Part shown: positions 28,820 to 39,488 of the stretch, piece after piece
Layout: every line of letters begins with the position of its first letter
Numbering within the stretch: the stretch's first letter is position 1
Source: Pseudomonas brassicacearum subsp. neoaurantiaca
GTDB lineage: Bacteria > Pseudomonadota > Gammaproteobacteria > Pseudomonadales > Pseudomonadaceae
NCBI RefSeq assembly: GCF_013608025.1
Contig: NZ_VDLV01000013.1
Span: forward strand, 1 to 64,000
Length of the DNA stretch: 64,000 nucleotides
Direction: 5' to 3'
Notes under the pieces: generated by a model
What the model was told of the DNA's origin: nothing
Seen by the model: only the letters and a program-made list of their open reading frames with translations
Database searches by the model: none
Program-made: the position numbers and the translations under genes

Positions 28820-30718
28820 ATGACTGCCCCGTTTCGTTTCCTGGCCTGGCTAACGCTGCCGTTGTTGGCGCTGTGCAGCGCCGACTTGCTGGCCGACACC
28901 GTCGAAGGCGCTCCCAAGGCGCTGCATCTTCTGGATTACATCGGGGCGGATTACCCGGCGACTGTCGAGGCGGGGAAAGTCATCGACGATCCCGAATACC
29001 GCGAGCAACTGGAGTTCACCGGAGTATTGGAAGGCTTGATCGCCGAATTGCCTGCCAAGCCGGAAAAAGCTGAGTTGGCTCAAGGCATTGATGCCTTGCG
29101 CAAGGCGATCACCGACCGCCAGGAGGGCGGCGACGTGGCTCGCATGGCGCGGCAATTGGGCGCAAGGCTCGCGGTCGCGTACGAAGTCAGCCAGGCGCCG
29201 ATCATTACCCCAGACCCGACACGCGGCGCGCCGTTGTATGCGCAGAATTGCTCGGTTTGTCATGGGGACAGCGGCGCCGGTGATGGTCCGGCCGGCGTCG
29301 GCCTGGAGCCGCCACCCGCGAACCTGCGTGACGGCCAGCGTCTTGATCGGCTGAGTCTCTATGCCATCTACAACACCCTGGGCATGGGTATCGAGGGCAC
29401 GGACATGCCAGCGTTCGCTGATCAACTCGATGATCGGCAACGCTGGGACCTGGCGACCTACATCGCCAGCTTCAGCGCTGACCCGGCCGCGGCCAAAAGC
29501 GACGTGACGTACAACCTCGCCGATCTCGCCCGGCAGACCCCGGCTGAAGTCCTGGCTGCCCAGGGCCCTGCCGCGGCTGCGACGTTCCGTGCCCAACGCG
29601 CCCAACCGCCACAGGTACAGCGTGGGCCGGGGCAGTTGCTGGACTACACCGCCGCCACATTGGATAAAAGCATCGCGGCGTATCGTGCTGGCGACCATGA
29701 CCAAGCCTATGACTTGTCGGTAGCGGCCTATCTGGAAGGTTTTGAGCTAGTGGAGAGCTCGCTCGATAACGTCGACCCCACTGTGCGCAAGGACACCGAG
29801 AAGGCCCTGATGGCTTTCCGTCAGTCGTTGCAGGACGGCTTGCCGGTGGCGCAGGCCGAACAACGCCTGGACGCGGCCAAGGCGAAATTGAAGGAGTCCG
29901 CCGGCCTGTTGGGTGGCGATGGCTTGAGCTGGTCGCTGAGCTATATCTCCGGCTTGCTGATTCTGCTGCGCGAAGGACTGGAAGCGATTCTGGTCCTGGC
30001 GGCGATCCTGGCGTTCTTGCGCAATACCGGCCAGCAATCGGCGGTTCGCAGTGTCAACATCGGTTGGGGATTGGCTTTGCTCGCCGGCTTGGCGACGTGG
30101 GGAGTGGCCGCGTATGTGATTGATGTCAGCGGCGCGCAGCGGGAATTGCTCGAAGGCGCGACGGCGCTGTTTGCCAGCGTGATGGTGCTGTGGCTGGGTG
30201 TGTGGATGCACGACCGACGTCACGCAGCGGCCTGGCAGGATTACATCAAGAGCAGCCTGGTGGGCGGTGGCGGCCGTTTCGGTTTTGCGATCCTGGCGTT
30301 TTTCTCGGTCTACCGTGAACTGTTCGAAGTGATCCTGTTCTACGAGACCCTGTGGCTGCAGGCCGGTCCCGCCGGGCACAACGCGGTGCTGGCCGGCGGC
30401 GCGTCGGCGCTGGTGTTGCTGGTGGGGTTGGCTTGGGTGATCTTGCGCGGCTCGGCGAAACTGCCGCTGGCGCTGTTCTTCAGCATCAACGCCGCGTTGC
30501 TGTGTGCGCTGTCGGTGGTGTTTGCCGGCCATGGTGTGAAGGCATTGCAGGAAGCCGGCATCTTCGGCACGCGCCCCGTGGCATTTTTCGACTTCGATTG
30601 GCTGGGCATTCACGCCGACGCATATTCGCTGGCGGCCCAGGCGGTGGCGATCACTGCGATCGTTGTGCTGTACGGGCGCAGCTGGATGGTAGAGAAACGT
30701 CGGGTCCAGGTTTCCTGA
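28820..30718 (+). CDS. Cytochrome c / FTR1 iron permease fusion
   Basis: A 632-residue membrane protein. A signal peptide (about residues 1-25) is followed by a periplasmic region with one c-type heme site, C144-S-V-C147-H148, and a later DMPAF that may give the methionine ligand. From about residue 375 an FTR1-type permease with about seven membrane segments begins. It holds the two iron-site motifs LLREGLEAI and FSVYRELFEVILFYE. The likely role is iron uptake across the inner membrane, with the heme domain handling Fe(II)/Fe(III) redox; this coupling is inferred. The ATG at 28820 starts the signal peptide; 41 upstream codons are rejected. Confidence 0.9.
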   Translation: MTAPFRFLAWLTLPLLALCSADLLADTVEGAPKALHLLDYIGADYPATVEAGKVIDDPEYREQLEFTGVLEGLIAELPAKPEKAELAQGIDALRKAITDRQEGGDVARMARQLGARLAVAYEVSQAPIITPDPTRGAPLYAQNCSVCHGDSGAGDGPAGVGLEPPPANLRDGQRLDRLSLYAIYNTLGMGIEGTDMPAFADQLDDRQRWDLATYIASFSADPAAAKSDVTYNLADLARQTPAEVLAAQGPAAAATFRAQRAQPPQVQRGPGQLLDYTAATLDKSIAAYRAGDHDQAYDLSVAAYLEGFELVESSLDNVDPTVRKDTEKALMAFRQSLQDGLPVAQAEQRLDAAKAKLKESAGLLGGDGLSWSLSYISGLLILLREGLEAILVLAAILAFLRNTGQQSAVRSVNIGWGLALLAGLATWGVAAYVIDVSGAQRELLEGATALFASVMVLWLGVWMHDRRHAAAWQDYIKSSLVGGGGRFGFAILAFFSVYRELFEVILFYETLWLQAGPAGHNAVLAGGASALVLLVGLAWVILRGSAKLPLALFFSINAALLCALSVVFAGHGVKALQEAGIFGTRPVAFFDFDWLGIHADAYSLAAQAVAITAIVVLYGRSWMVEKRRVQVS

Positions 30719-30724
30719 AGCCCT

Positions 30725-30788
30725 TTCGCGAGCAGGCTCGCTCCCACAGGAGGTAGGCTGTCCATGTGGGAGCGAGCCTGCTCGCGAA
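30725..30788. repeat. Family-B palindromic repeat, short spacer
   Basis: TTCGCGAGCAGGCTCGCTCC and its exact complement are separated by only about 20 bases, so the element folds into one long hairpin. It begins seven bases after the ftr1-like stop and ends 23 bases before the DUF188 gene. Confidence 0.9.
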
Positions 30789-30811
30789 GCTTTCAAAGAG
30801 GAACAACCCTG

Positions 30812-31267
30812 ATGCGCGTATGGATCGATGCAGACGCCTGCCCCAAGGCGGCGAAGGAATTGGTGGTCAAGTTCGCCTTGAAGCGCCAGTTCGAAGTGGT
30901 GCTGGTGGCCGGGCAACCGCAGATCAAGCCGGGCCTGGCCCTGGTAAAGCTGATCGTGGTGCCGAGCGGTCCTGATGCGGCGGATGATTACCTGGTGGAG
31001 CATGCCGTGCCCGGTGAGTTGGTCATCTGCAGCGACGTACCACTGGCCGATCGCCTGGTGAAGAAGGGCGTCTCCGCCCTTGACCCCAGGGGCAAGGAGT
31101 TCGACGCGCAAAACATGGGCGATCGACTGGCGGTGCGCAACCTGTTCGCCGATCTGCGTGAGCAGGGACAAGTCGGCGGCGGGCCGGCGGCGTACAGCGA
31201 GCGGGACAAGCAAGGATTTGCCAATGCGCTGGATCGGATCTTGACGCGGTTGACTCGTTTGTCCTGA
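30812..31267 (+). CDS. DUF188 family protein (YaiI/YqxD)
   Basis: A 151-residue cytoplasmic protein of the DUF188 (YaiI/YqxD) family. It opens MRVWIDADACPKAAKE and contains VPSGPDAADDYLV, the SDVPLADRLV acidic site and LDPRGKEFDAQNMGDRLAVRNL. The conserved aspartates resemble PIN-like or other metal-dependent nuclease-type folds, but no activity is established. A GAGGA ribosome-binding site is present. It is flanked on both sides by family-B repeats. Confidence 0.93.
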   Translation: MRVWIDADACPKAAKELVVKFALKRQFEVVLVAGQPQIKPGLALVKLIVVPSGPDAADDYLVEHAVPGELVICSDVPLADRLVKKGVSALDPRGKEFDAQNMGDRLAVRNLFADLREQGQVGGGPAAYSERDKQGFANALDRILTRLTRLS

Positions 31268-31280
31268 ATCATGCAAACCC

Positions 31281-31370
31281 TGTGGGAGCGAGCTTGCTCG
31301 CGATTGCGGTGTATCAGCCAATACCTAGACAACTGAACCGACGCTATCGCGAGCAAGCTCGCTCCCACAG
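31281..31370. repeat. Family-B palindromic repeat
   Basis: TGTGGGAGCGAGCTTGCTCG at the left pairs with its complement at the right around about 40 bases. It lies between the converging DUF188 gene and elbB. Confidence 0.9.
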
Positions 31371-31388
31371 GAAAGGGGGTAGCTGGGG

Positions 31389-32057
31389 TCAGGCGTCGTT
31401 CTCGTGCGTCAACTCCAACACCCGGTCCACCAGCTTGTTGATGCCTGACGCCGCCTCGCTGATGTTCTGCGCCAGCATATAGGCGGGTGTACTCACCAAC
31501 TTGCGGGCGGTGTCTTCGACGATGTCAGTGACCAGGCATTCTTCATGGGTACCGCCCATCTTGGTCACGGCAGCGGCTGTGTCGGCATCTGTGCCGATGG
31601 TGCAGTTCACTCCCGGGCCGTAGATTTTCGCCGCCAGGGCGGGGGAGATGCACATCAGTCCCACCGGTTTCCCGGCTTCGGCAAAGGCTTCGGTCAACGC
31701 TAAAACTTCCGGCTGGACGCTGCAGCCGGCACCCTCGATAGCGAAGTTGGATAGGTTTTTCGCCGAGCCAAAACCGCCGGGTACGATGAGCGCGTCGAAA
31801 TCTTCTGCCCTGGCTTCGCGCAGGTCTTTCACGTTGCCCCGGGCGATGCGCGCCGATTCCACCAGCACGTTGCGGCTCTCGGGCATTTCTTCGCCGGTCA
31901 GGTGGTTGATGACATGCAGCTGGGCAATGTTCGGCGCAAAGCATTGAACCTGCGCGCCGCGCTGGTCGAGACGCAACAGGGTGATCACGCTTTCGTGGAT
32001 CTCTGCGCCGTCATATACGCCACAGCCGGAAAGGATCACTGCAACTTTTTTGCTCAT
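31389..32057 (-). CDS. elbB: Glyoxalase ElbB (DJ-1/PfpI superfamily)
   Basis: A 222-residue cytoplasmic protein with the ElbB start MSKKVAVILSGCGVYDGAEIHESV. The DJ-1/PfpI nucleophile-elbow cysteine is in GLMCISPALAAK near residue 135, and ALIVPGGFGSAKNL is also typical. ElbB acts on glyoxal-type compounds in vitro and has been linked to isoprenoid synthesis; its cellular role is uncertain. It is divergent from the sterol-desaturase-like gene. Confidence 0.94.
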   Translation of the reverse strand: MSKKVAVILSGCGVYDGAEIHESVITLLRLDQRGAQVQCFAPNIAQLHVINHLTGEEMPESRNVLVESARIARGNVKDLREARAEDFDALIVPGGFGSAKNLSNFAIEGAGCSVQPEVLALTEAFAEAGKPVGLMCISPALAAKIYGPGVNCTIGTDADTAAAVTKMGGTHEECLVTDIVEDTARKLVSTPAYMLAQNISEAASGINKLVDRVLELTHENDA

Positions 32058-32179
32058 GGGCTTTTCTCCAGATTCATGGCGTTAAATGTCTACTAATTTG
32101 TCACTCGTTGCCATAGGGGGATCTGGCGGCTACACCTAATCTGCCGACTTCTCCCCGCTTTGCCTGTCCGGGTCGCGTC

Positions 32180-33415
32180 ATGAATTTCATCCTGTATGCC
32201 GTGCCGTTTTTCTTCGTGCTGATTGCCGTCGAGTTGCTCGCCGATCACTGGCGTGGCGTGAGCCACTATCGCTTGGCGGATGCGATCAACAGCTTGAGTA
32301 CCGGGGTACTGTCGACTACCACGGGGCTGCTGACCAAAGGTGTTGGACTGGTGACCTACGACTTTGCGTTGGAACACTTGGCAATTATCGAGCTGCCTGC
32401 CGATAAAGCCTGGACCTGGGTGTTCGCCTTCGTGGCATACGACTTCTGTTATTACTGGCTGCACCGCATGGGGCACGAGCGCAACATTCTCTGGGCGGCT
32501 CATTCGGTGCACCATCAGAGCGAGGACTACAACCTCTCCACCGCGCTGCGCCAGACCAGCACCGGCTTCTTGCTGAGCTGGATTTTCTATCTGCCGCTGG
32601 CGGTTCTGGGCGTGCCGCTGGTGGTGTTCATCAGCGTCGCGGCGCTGAATCTGCTTTACCAGTTTTGGGTCCACACCCAGCACATCCCCAAGCTCGGCTG
32701 GCTGGAGTGGTGTTTCGTCACGCCATCCAATCATCGTGCCCACCATGCGCAAAACCCTCTCTACATGGATCGCAACTACGGCGGGGTGTTCATTATTTGG
32801 GACCGTCTGTTTGGCACCTTTCAAGAAGAGGATGAGCGAGAACCGGTGATTTTTGGCGTGACCACGCCGTTGGCGAGCTGGAATCCGTTGTGGGCGAACC
32901 TGCAGTTTTATGTGCAATTGTGGGCCGATGCGCGGCGGGCCGGGCGCTGGCGGGACAAGCTGCGGATCTGGTTCATGCCCACCGGTTGGCGTCCGGCGGA
33001 CGTCGCGGCCAGGTACCCGCTGAACAAACCGGACCTGCGCCAGTTCCGCAAATTCGAGGTGCTGCTGGGACCCCGCCAGCAAGGATATGTGGCGCTGCAA
33101 TTTTGCGTCTACATTGCCTTGGGCAGCTATTTGATGAATTTTGAAGACAGCCTGCCGGTCGTTGCCCTGATGCTGGGTTGGGGCGCGGTGGCGCTCGGTC
33201 TGTTCGTGTTGGGCGGGGCCCTGGAGAATCGCCCTTGGGCGCTGAAGCTGGAATTGCTGCGGCTGGCTTCGAGCCTGTCGCTGGTCTGGCTGGCGCCGAT
33301 GACTGGGCTATGGCCGGCCAGTCCGGTGGCCTGGGCAGGGCTGTTTTGTTATTGCCTGCTCAGCGGTATCGGGCTGTATTGCTGCCGCAGCCGGTTTACT
33401 CGTTGGGCGTCGTAG
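32180..33415 (+). CDS. Sterol desaturase / fatty acid hydroxylase family membrane protein
   Basis: A 411-residue integral membrane enzyme of the fatty acid hydroxylase superfamily. The di-iron histidine clusters are complete: HRMGH (HX3H), HSVHH (HX2HH) and HRAHH (HX2HH), all between about residues 95 and 195. At least seven membrane segments surround them, and extra C-terminal membrane segments (about 300-400) resemble alkylglycerol monooxygenase-type members. The lipid substrate is unknown. The last 20 bases overlap the convergent DedA gene. Confidence 0.9.
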   Translation: MNFILYAVPFFFVLIAVELLADHWRGVSHYRLADAINSLSTGVLSTTTGLLTKGVGLVTYDFALEHLAIIELPADKAWTWVFAFVAYDFCYYWLHRMGHERNILWAAHSVHHQSEDYNLSTALRQTSTGFLLSWIFYLPLAVLGVPLVVFISVAALNLLYQFWVHTQHIPKLGWLEWCFVTPSNHRAHHAQNPLYMDRNYGGVFIIWDRLFGTFQEEDEREPVIFGVTTPLASWNPLWANLQFYVQLWADARRAGRWRDKLRIWFMPTGWRPADVAARYPLNKPDLRQFRKFEVLLGPRQQGYVALQFCVYIALGSYLMNFEDSLPVVALMLGWGAVALGLFVLGGALENRPWALKLELLRLASSLSLVWLAPMTGLWPASPVAWAGLFCYCLLSGIGLYCCRSRFTRWAS

Positions 33416-34019
33416 GTGCGCCGGACCTGGCCTGCTCCTGACGCTCGGCTTCGAGGACTTTCCTGGCCAGCCGCGCATTCTTGATGCGTCGACGCAGCCA
33501 CAAGCCCAAGCCCAGCAACAACAGGGCGCCGAGTACCCACAGCTCGTATTTCTTGATGCTGCCCAGCATGCCTTCGAGCACCGCGCCGAAGTGGTACGCG
33601 GCGGCGGCCAGCGCCGTGGCCCAGATTGCCGCGCCAATGCCGTTGAGCAGCAGGTAACGGCCCGGAGGATAGCCCGACAGCCCGATGGCCACCGGCATCA
33701 CTGTGCGCAGGCCGTAGACGAAACGAAAGCTCAAGACCCAGATGTCCGGATGCTTGCGGATATGTTCCAGCGCCCGATCGCCCATCAATTGCCAGCGCGG
33801 CTTGCGCGCCAACAGCTTGCGTCCGTGCTTGCGTCCCAGGAAATACCACAGCTGATCGCCCGCGTAGCTGCCGCAAAACGCCACGACCACCACCAGGTTG
33901 ATGTCCATGTAACCACGGAACGCCAGGAAACCTGCGAGCACGAGGATGGTTTCGCCTTCGAAGAACGTCCCGATAAAGAGGGCAAAGTAGCCGAAGTCAT
34001 GCAGAAATTGTTGGAGCAT
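33396..34019 (-). CDS. DedA family membrane protein
   Basis: A 207-residue inner-membrane protein of the DedA (VTT/SNARE-associated) family. Signatures include FEGETILVLAGFLAFRG near residue 18, CGSYAGDQLWYFLGRKHGR, and the arginine-containing RFVYGLRTVMPVAIGLSG. DedA proteins are lipid transporters or scramblases that recycle undecaprenyl phosphate or other carriers. The C-terminal tail is basic. It overlaps the convergent sterol desaturase gene. Confidence 0.93.
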   Translation of the reverse strand: MLQQFLHDFGYFALFIGTFFEGETILVLAGFLAFRGYMDINLVVVVAFCGSYAGDQLWYFLGRKHGRKLLARKPRWQLMGDRALEHIRKHPDIWVLSFRFVYGLRTVMPVAIGLSGYPPGRYLLLNGIGAAIWATALAAAAYHFGAVLEGMLGSIKKYELWVLGALLLLGLGLWLRRRIKNARLARKVLEAERQEQARSGAPTTPNE

Positions 34020-34172
34020 CGTCTGGGTGCTGGCGAAATGAACGCGCAGCCTAACCCTTCAGACACATTCAGGAAAGTATCGAAATGTGTCTCGACGTTA
34101 ACATTTCCTACAGAAGACAATGACTGCGACTACCGGTCACGCCTACGCACAACTGTCATACGTTCGTCATAA

Positions 34173-35237
<1,065 letters not shown>

Positions 35238-35254
35238 CCTCCCAGGAACTTGCG

Positions 35255-37471
35255 ATGAATACCGAAGGACTCACAGAAGTTGCCGTAAAAGACGCTCAGC
35301 CCGTGGTCGAGCAGGTCGCCGAAACGCCGCCAGAGCTGGAGCCGGCTCCACCGGCCGTGCCTGAGGCGGCCCCAGCGCCAGCGATTGCGATCCCGAACCT
35401 GGATGACAGCAGCCTGTACATCCACCGCGAGCTGTCGCAACTGCAATTCAACATCCGCGTGCTGGAGCAGGCGCTGGACGAGTCCTATCCGTTGCTGGAG
35501 CGGCTGAAATTCCTGCTGATTTTCTCCAGCAACCTGGACGAGTTCTTCGAAATTCGCGTCGCCGGCCTGAAAAAGCAGATCACCTTCGCCCGCGAGCAGG
35601 CCGGTGCCGACGGCTTGCAACCGCACCAGGCGCTGGCGCGCATCAGCGAGCTGGTCCACGGCCATGTGGATCGCCAATACGCGATTCTCAACGATATCCT
35701 GTTGCCGGAGCTGGAAAAGCACCAGGTCCGCTTTATCCGTCGCCGCTACTGGACCACCAAGCTCAAGACCTGGGTGCGCCGCTATTTCCGCGACGAGATC
35801 GCGCCGATCATCACCCCGATCGGCCTCGACCCGACGCACCCGTTCCCGCTGCTGGTGAACAAGAGCCTGAACTTCATCGTCGAACTGGAAGGCATCGACG
35901 CCTTCGGTCGCGATTCCGGCCTGGCGATCATTCCGGCGCCACGCCTGTTGCCGCGAATCATCCGCGTGCCGGAAGACGTCGGCGGTCCGGGCGACAACTA
36001 TGTGTTCCTGTCGTCGATGATCCACGCCCACGCCGATGACCTGTTCCAGGGCATGAAAGTGAAGGGCTGCTACCAGTTCCGCCTGACGCGTAACGCCGAC
36101 CTTTCGGTGGACACCGAGGACGTCGAAGACCTGGCCCGCGCCTTGCGCGGCGAATTGTTCTCTCGTCGTTATGGCGATGCGGTGCGCCTGGAAGTGGCCG
36201 ACACCTGCCCGAAACACCTATCTGACTACCTGCTCAAGCAATTCAACCTGCACGAGACCGAGTTGTACCAGGTCAATGGCCCGGTGAACCTGACGCGTCT
36301 GTTCAGCATCACTGGCCTGGACAGCCATCCGGAACTGCAATACACGCCGTTCACCCCGCAGATCCCGAAATTGCTGCAGAACAGCGAGAACATTTTCAGC
36401 GTGGTCAGCAAGCAGGACATCTTGCTGCTGCACCCCTTCGAGTCGTTTACGCCTGTAGTCGACTTGCTGCGCCAGGCCGCCAAGGACCCCCATGTATTGG
36501 CGGTGCGCCAGACCCTTTACCGCAGCGGCGCCAACTCGGAAATCGTCGATGCGCTGGTGGACGCGGCGCGCAACGGCAAGGAAGTCACGGCGGTGATCGA
36601 GCTGCGGGCGCGCTTCGATGAGGAATCCAACCTGCAACTGGCCAGCCGCCTGCAAGCGGCCGGCGCGGTGGTGATCTACGGCGTGGTCGGCTTCAAGACC
36701 CACGCCAAGATGATGCTGATCCTGCGCCGTGAGGCCGGTGAGATCGTGCGTTACGCCCACTTGGGCACCGGCAACTATCACGCTGCCAACGCCCGTCTCT
36801 ACACCGACTACAGCCTGCTCACTTCAGACGACGCCCTGTGTGAAGACGTCGGCAAGCTGTTCAGCCAGTTGATCGGCATGGGCAAGACGTTGCGCATGAA
36901 AAAGCTGCTGCATGCGCCGTTCACCCTGAAAAAGGGCATGCTCGACATGATCACCCGGGAAACGCAATTCGCCTTGGACGGCAAGCCTGCGCACATCATC
37001 GCCAAGTTCAACTCGCTGACCGATCCGAAGATCATCCGGGCGTTGTACAAGGCCAGCCAGTCAGGCGTGCGCATCGACCTGGTGGTGCGCGGCATGTGCT
37101 GCCTGCGGCCGGGCATCCCAGGGGTGTCCCACAACATCCATGTTCGCTCGATCATCGGGCGGTTTCTCGAGCACACGCGGGTGTTCTACTTCCTCAACGG
37201 CGGCGAGGAGCAGATGTTCCTGTCCAGTGCCGACTGGATGGAGCGCAACCTCGACAAGCGCGTCGAGACCTGCTTCCCGGTGGAAGGCAAGAAGCTGATC
37301 TTGCGGGTCAAGAAGGAGTTGGAGAGCTACCTCACCGACAACACCCACAGTTGGAGTTTGCAGTCGGATGGCCGCTACATCCGCAACACGCCGACCGGCA
37401 ACCAGAACCCGCGCAGCGCCCAGGCGACCTTGCTGGAGCGCTTGAGCAGCCCGGTGCTGGCGGTGCGATAA
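35255..37471 (+). CDS. ppk1: Polyphosphate kinase 1
   Basis: A 738-residue enzyme that reversibly moves the gamma-phosphate of ATP onto polyphosphate. The autophosphorylated histidine is H483 in GFKTHAKMM; the second conserved histidine is H640 in [10 protein letters not shown]. The family N-terminus ([19 protein letters not shown]) starts only near residue 50, after a Pro/Ala/Glu-rich tail (about residues 10-45) that looks disordered and is typical of Pseudomonas PPK1. It probably shares a transcript with hemB and is opposed by ppx. Confidence 0.97.
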   Translation: MNTEGLTEVAVKDAQPVVEQVAETPPELEPAPPAVPEAAPAPAIAIPNLDDSSLYIHRELSQLQFNIRVLEQALDESYPLLERLKFLLIFSSNLDEFFEIRVAGLKKQITFAREQAGADGLQPHQALARISELVHGHVDRQYAILNDILLPELEKHQVRFIRRRYWTTKLKTWVRRYFRDEIAPIITPIGLDPTHPFPLLVNKSLNFIVELEGIDAFGRDSGLAIIPAPRLLPRIIRVPEDVGGPGDNYVFLSSMIHAHADDLFQGMKVKGCYQFRLTRNADLSVDTEDVEDLARALRGELFSRRYGDAVRLEVADTCPKHLSDYLLKQFNLHETELYQVNGPVNLTRLFSITGLDSHPELQYTPFTPQIPKLLQNSENIFSVVSKQDILLLHPFESFTPVVDLLRQAAKDPHVLAVRQTLYRSGANSEIVDALVDAARNGKEVTAVIELRARFDEESNLQLASRLQAAGAVVIYGVVGFKTHAKMMLILRREAGEIVRYAHLGTGNYHAANARLYTDYSLLTSDDALCEDVGKLFSQLIGMGKTLRMKKLLHAPFTLKKGMLDMITRETQFALDGKPAHIIAKFNSLTDPKIIRALYKASQSGVRIDLVVRGMCCLRPGIPGVSHNIHVRSIIGRFLEHTRVFYFLNGGEEQMFLSSADWMERNLDKRVETCFPVEGKKLILRVKKELESYLTDNTHSWSLQSDGRYIRNTPTGNQNPRSAQATLLERLSSPVLAVR

Positions 37472-37504
37472 ACCTTCGGAGCTTCGGAGACGAGTTTGGC
37501 TTTT

Positions 37505-37654
37505 GTGGCGAGGGAGCTTGCTGTGGCGAGGGGATTTATCCCCGCTGGGCTGCGCAGCAGCCCTTGGAAAAATTGGACCCAATGAAGCTGACGCACCGCG
37601 GTGTCAGGCTTTGGGGCTGCTGCGCAGCCCAACGGGGATAAATCCCCTCGCCAC
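37505..37654. repeat. Composite of a half family-A repeat and a GGGGATTTATCCCC variant
   Basis: A truncated family-A left arm (37505-37522) directly abuts a complete element that starts GTGGCGAGGGGATTTATCCC at 37523 and ends with its complement at 37654. The second element has a GGGCTGCGCAGCAGCCC core on the left and TGCTGCGCAGCCCA on the right. It lies between the converging ppk and ppx genes. Confidence 0.85.
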
Positions 37655-37678
37655 AAGAGATCTGTGTTGTTGCTGGAC

Positions 37679-39181
37679 TCAGTGAATGTTCAGCACAATC
37701 CCCACCCGAGTCAGCCATTCCGCTTCCTGGGCAAAGTCGGCCTGGGTCAGTTGGTTCTCTTCCAACCAACCGTCAGGGAACACCACATCCAATTGAGCGC
37801 CGTCGGCATGCAGGGCCACCTGGGGCATTTCCTGGGTGCCGCGGATGTGGTGGAACAGGATCGCAAAGCGCAGCAGCACGCACAGGCGAATCAGCTTGAT
37901 GCCGTCGTCGCCGAACTCGGCGAATTTATCCTTGGGAATATTGCGTCGATGGCCGCGCACCAATAGCGCGAGCATTTGCTGGTCTTCCCGAGAGAAACCC
38001 GCCAGGTCCGAGTGCTCGATCAGGTAGGCGCCGTGCTTGTGATAGTGATAGTGAGCGATGTCCAGGCCCACCTCATGCACCTTGGCGGCCCAGCCCAGCA
38101 GTTCACGCCAGACCCCGTCGTTCAGGTCCCAATCGTCGGCTACCTGGTCGAAGGCATGCAGCGCCTTGCGCTCGACCCGTACGGCTTGTTCCTGGTCGAC
38201 GTGATAACGCTCCATGAGCGAGCCCAGGGTGCGCTCGCGGACGTCTTCGTGATGATGACGACCCAGCAGGTCATACAGCACACCTTCGCGCAGGGCGCCT
38301 TCGCAGTGATCCATGCGCTGCAGTTCGAGTGCGTCGAAAATCGCCTCGAGGATCGCCAGGCCCGCCGGAAAAATCGCCCGGCGGTCAGGCTTGATGCCGT
38401 CGAAATCGATCTTGTCCGATTCACCCAGCTTGAACACCTTGCGCTTGAGCCAGGCCAGGCCTTCGGCGTTGACTTCACCGGTGCCATGGCCGCCAGCCTT
38501 GAGTGCCAGGCCAATGGCGCGGATGGTTCCCGAGGAGCCGATGGCTTCGTCCCAGGTCAGGCGATGCAGGGCGTGTTCGATGCTCATGATTTCCAGGCGC
38601 GCCGCCGTGTACGCCTGGGCATAGCGGGCCGGGGTGATCTTGCCGTCGCGGAAATAACGTTGGGTGTAGCTCACGCAGCCCATTTGCAGGCTTTCGCGCA
38701 GCAGCGGTTCGAAGCGCTGGCCGATGATGAATTCGGTACTGCCGCCACCGATGTCGGCCACCAGGCGTTTGCCGGGGGTGTCGGCCAGGGTGTGGGAAAC
38801 GCCGAGGTAGATCAGGCGCGCTTCTTCACGGCCGGAGATGACTTCCACCGGATGGCCGAGGATCTCTTCGGCACGGTGGATAAACTCGCCTCGGTTGCGC
38901 GCCTCGCGCAGGGCGTTGGTGCCCACTATTCGCACGGCGCCCAAGGGCATGCCGTTGATCAGTTGGGCAAAGCGCTTCAGGCAATCGAGCCCGCGCTGCA
39001 TCGATTCTTCGCTGAGTTTGCGCTCTTCATCGATGCCGGCGGCCAACTGGACCTTCTCGCCGAGTCGCTCAAGAATGCGGATTTCCCCGTTCTGGGCCTT
39101 GGCGACGACCATGTGGAAGCTGTTGGAGCCCAGGTCAATGGCGGCGATCAGGGACAGATTCTTGGCTTGGGATAGCGGCAT
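37679..39181 (-). CDS. ppx: Exopolyphosphatase
   Basis: A 500-residue enzyme that removes terminal phosphate from polyphosphate. The ASKHA ATPase-like phosphate loops are [16 protein letters not shown] near the N-terminus and [14 protein letters not shown] near residue 145. The C-terminal half holds HD-domain-like helices ([41 protein letters not shown]). The ATG at 39181 ([11 protein letters not shown]) is the family start; the upstream open frame runs through repeats. It converges on ppk. Confidence 0.96.
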   Translation of the reverse strand: MPLSQAKNLSLIAAIDLGSNSFHMVVAKAQNGEIRILERLGEKVQLAAGIDEERKLSEESMQRGLDCLKRFAQLINGMPLGAVRIVGTNALREARNRGEFIHRAEEILGHPVEVISGREEARLIYLGVSHTLADTPGKRLVADIGGGSTEFIIGQRFEPLLRESLQMGCVSYTQRYFRDGKITPARYAQAYTAARLEIMSIEHALHRLTWDEAIGSSGTIRAIGLALKAGGHGTGEVNAEGLAWLKRKVFKLGESDKIDFDGIKPDRRAIFPAGLAILEAIFDALELQRMDHCEGALREGVLYDLLGRHHHEDVRERTLGSLMERYHVDQEQAVRVERKALHAFDQVADDWDLNDGVWRELLGWAAKVHEVGLDIAHYHYHKHGAYLIEHSDLAGFSREDQQMLALLVRGHRRNIPKDKFAEFGDDGIKLIRLCVLLRFAILFHHIRGTQEMPQVALHADGAQLDVVFPDGWLEENQLTQADFAQEAEWLTRVGIVLNIH

Positions 39182-39287
39182 GGTCAAAGGTCTCGGTCGA
39201 TAACCTTGCCATCCTGCCACGATCGACCGCTTACGCCAACGCACCTGAACCAAACCCTTGAGCCACGGCAGTCTGGCGGGCGCTTTT

Positions 39288-39470
39288 GTGGCGAGGGAGC
39301 TTGCTCCCGCAGGATCCGTAGGAGCTGACGAGCGAAGCGAGGCTGCGATCTTTTCGCTGCCAATCGAGTCTGGAGTGAAAGACCAAAAGACCAAAAGACC
39401 AGAAGATCAATAGATCGCAGGCTTCGCCAGCTCCTACAGAGAGTCGAGCGGGAGCAAGCTCCCTTGCCAC
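39288..39470. repeat. Nested palindromic repeats: family A split by another inverted element
   Basis: Family-A arms lie at 39288-39310 and about 39448-39470. Between them is an unrelated imperfect inverted element from 39318 (GTAGGAGCTGACGAGCGAAG) to 39437 (its complement ending CAGCTCCTAC). In the centre the 8-base unit AAAGACCA is repeated three times (39377-39402). Confidence 0.87.
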
Positions 39471-39488
39471 AAGAGCGTTCACCGACCG

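Noticed and set aside
37976..39175. 399-codon frame opposite ppx
   Set aside because: Antisense shadow of a complete exopolyphosphatase.
39182..39394. N-terminal extension of ppx through the repeat region
   Set aside because: The extra 71 codons translate repeat arms (SSLATK-like strings); the family start is at 39181.
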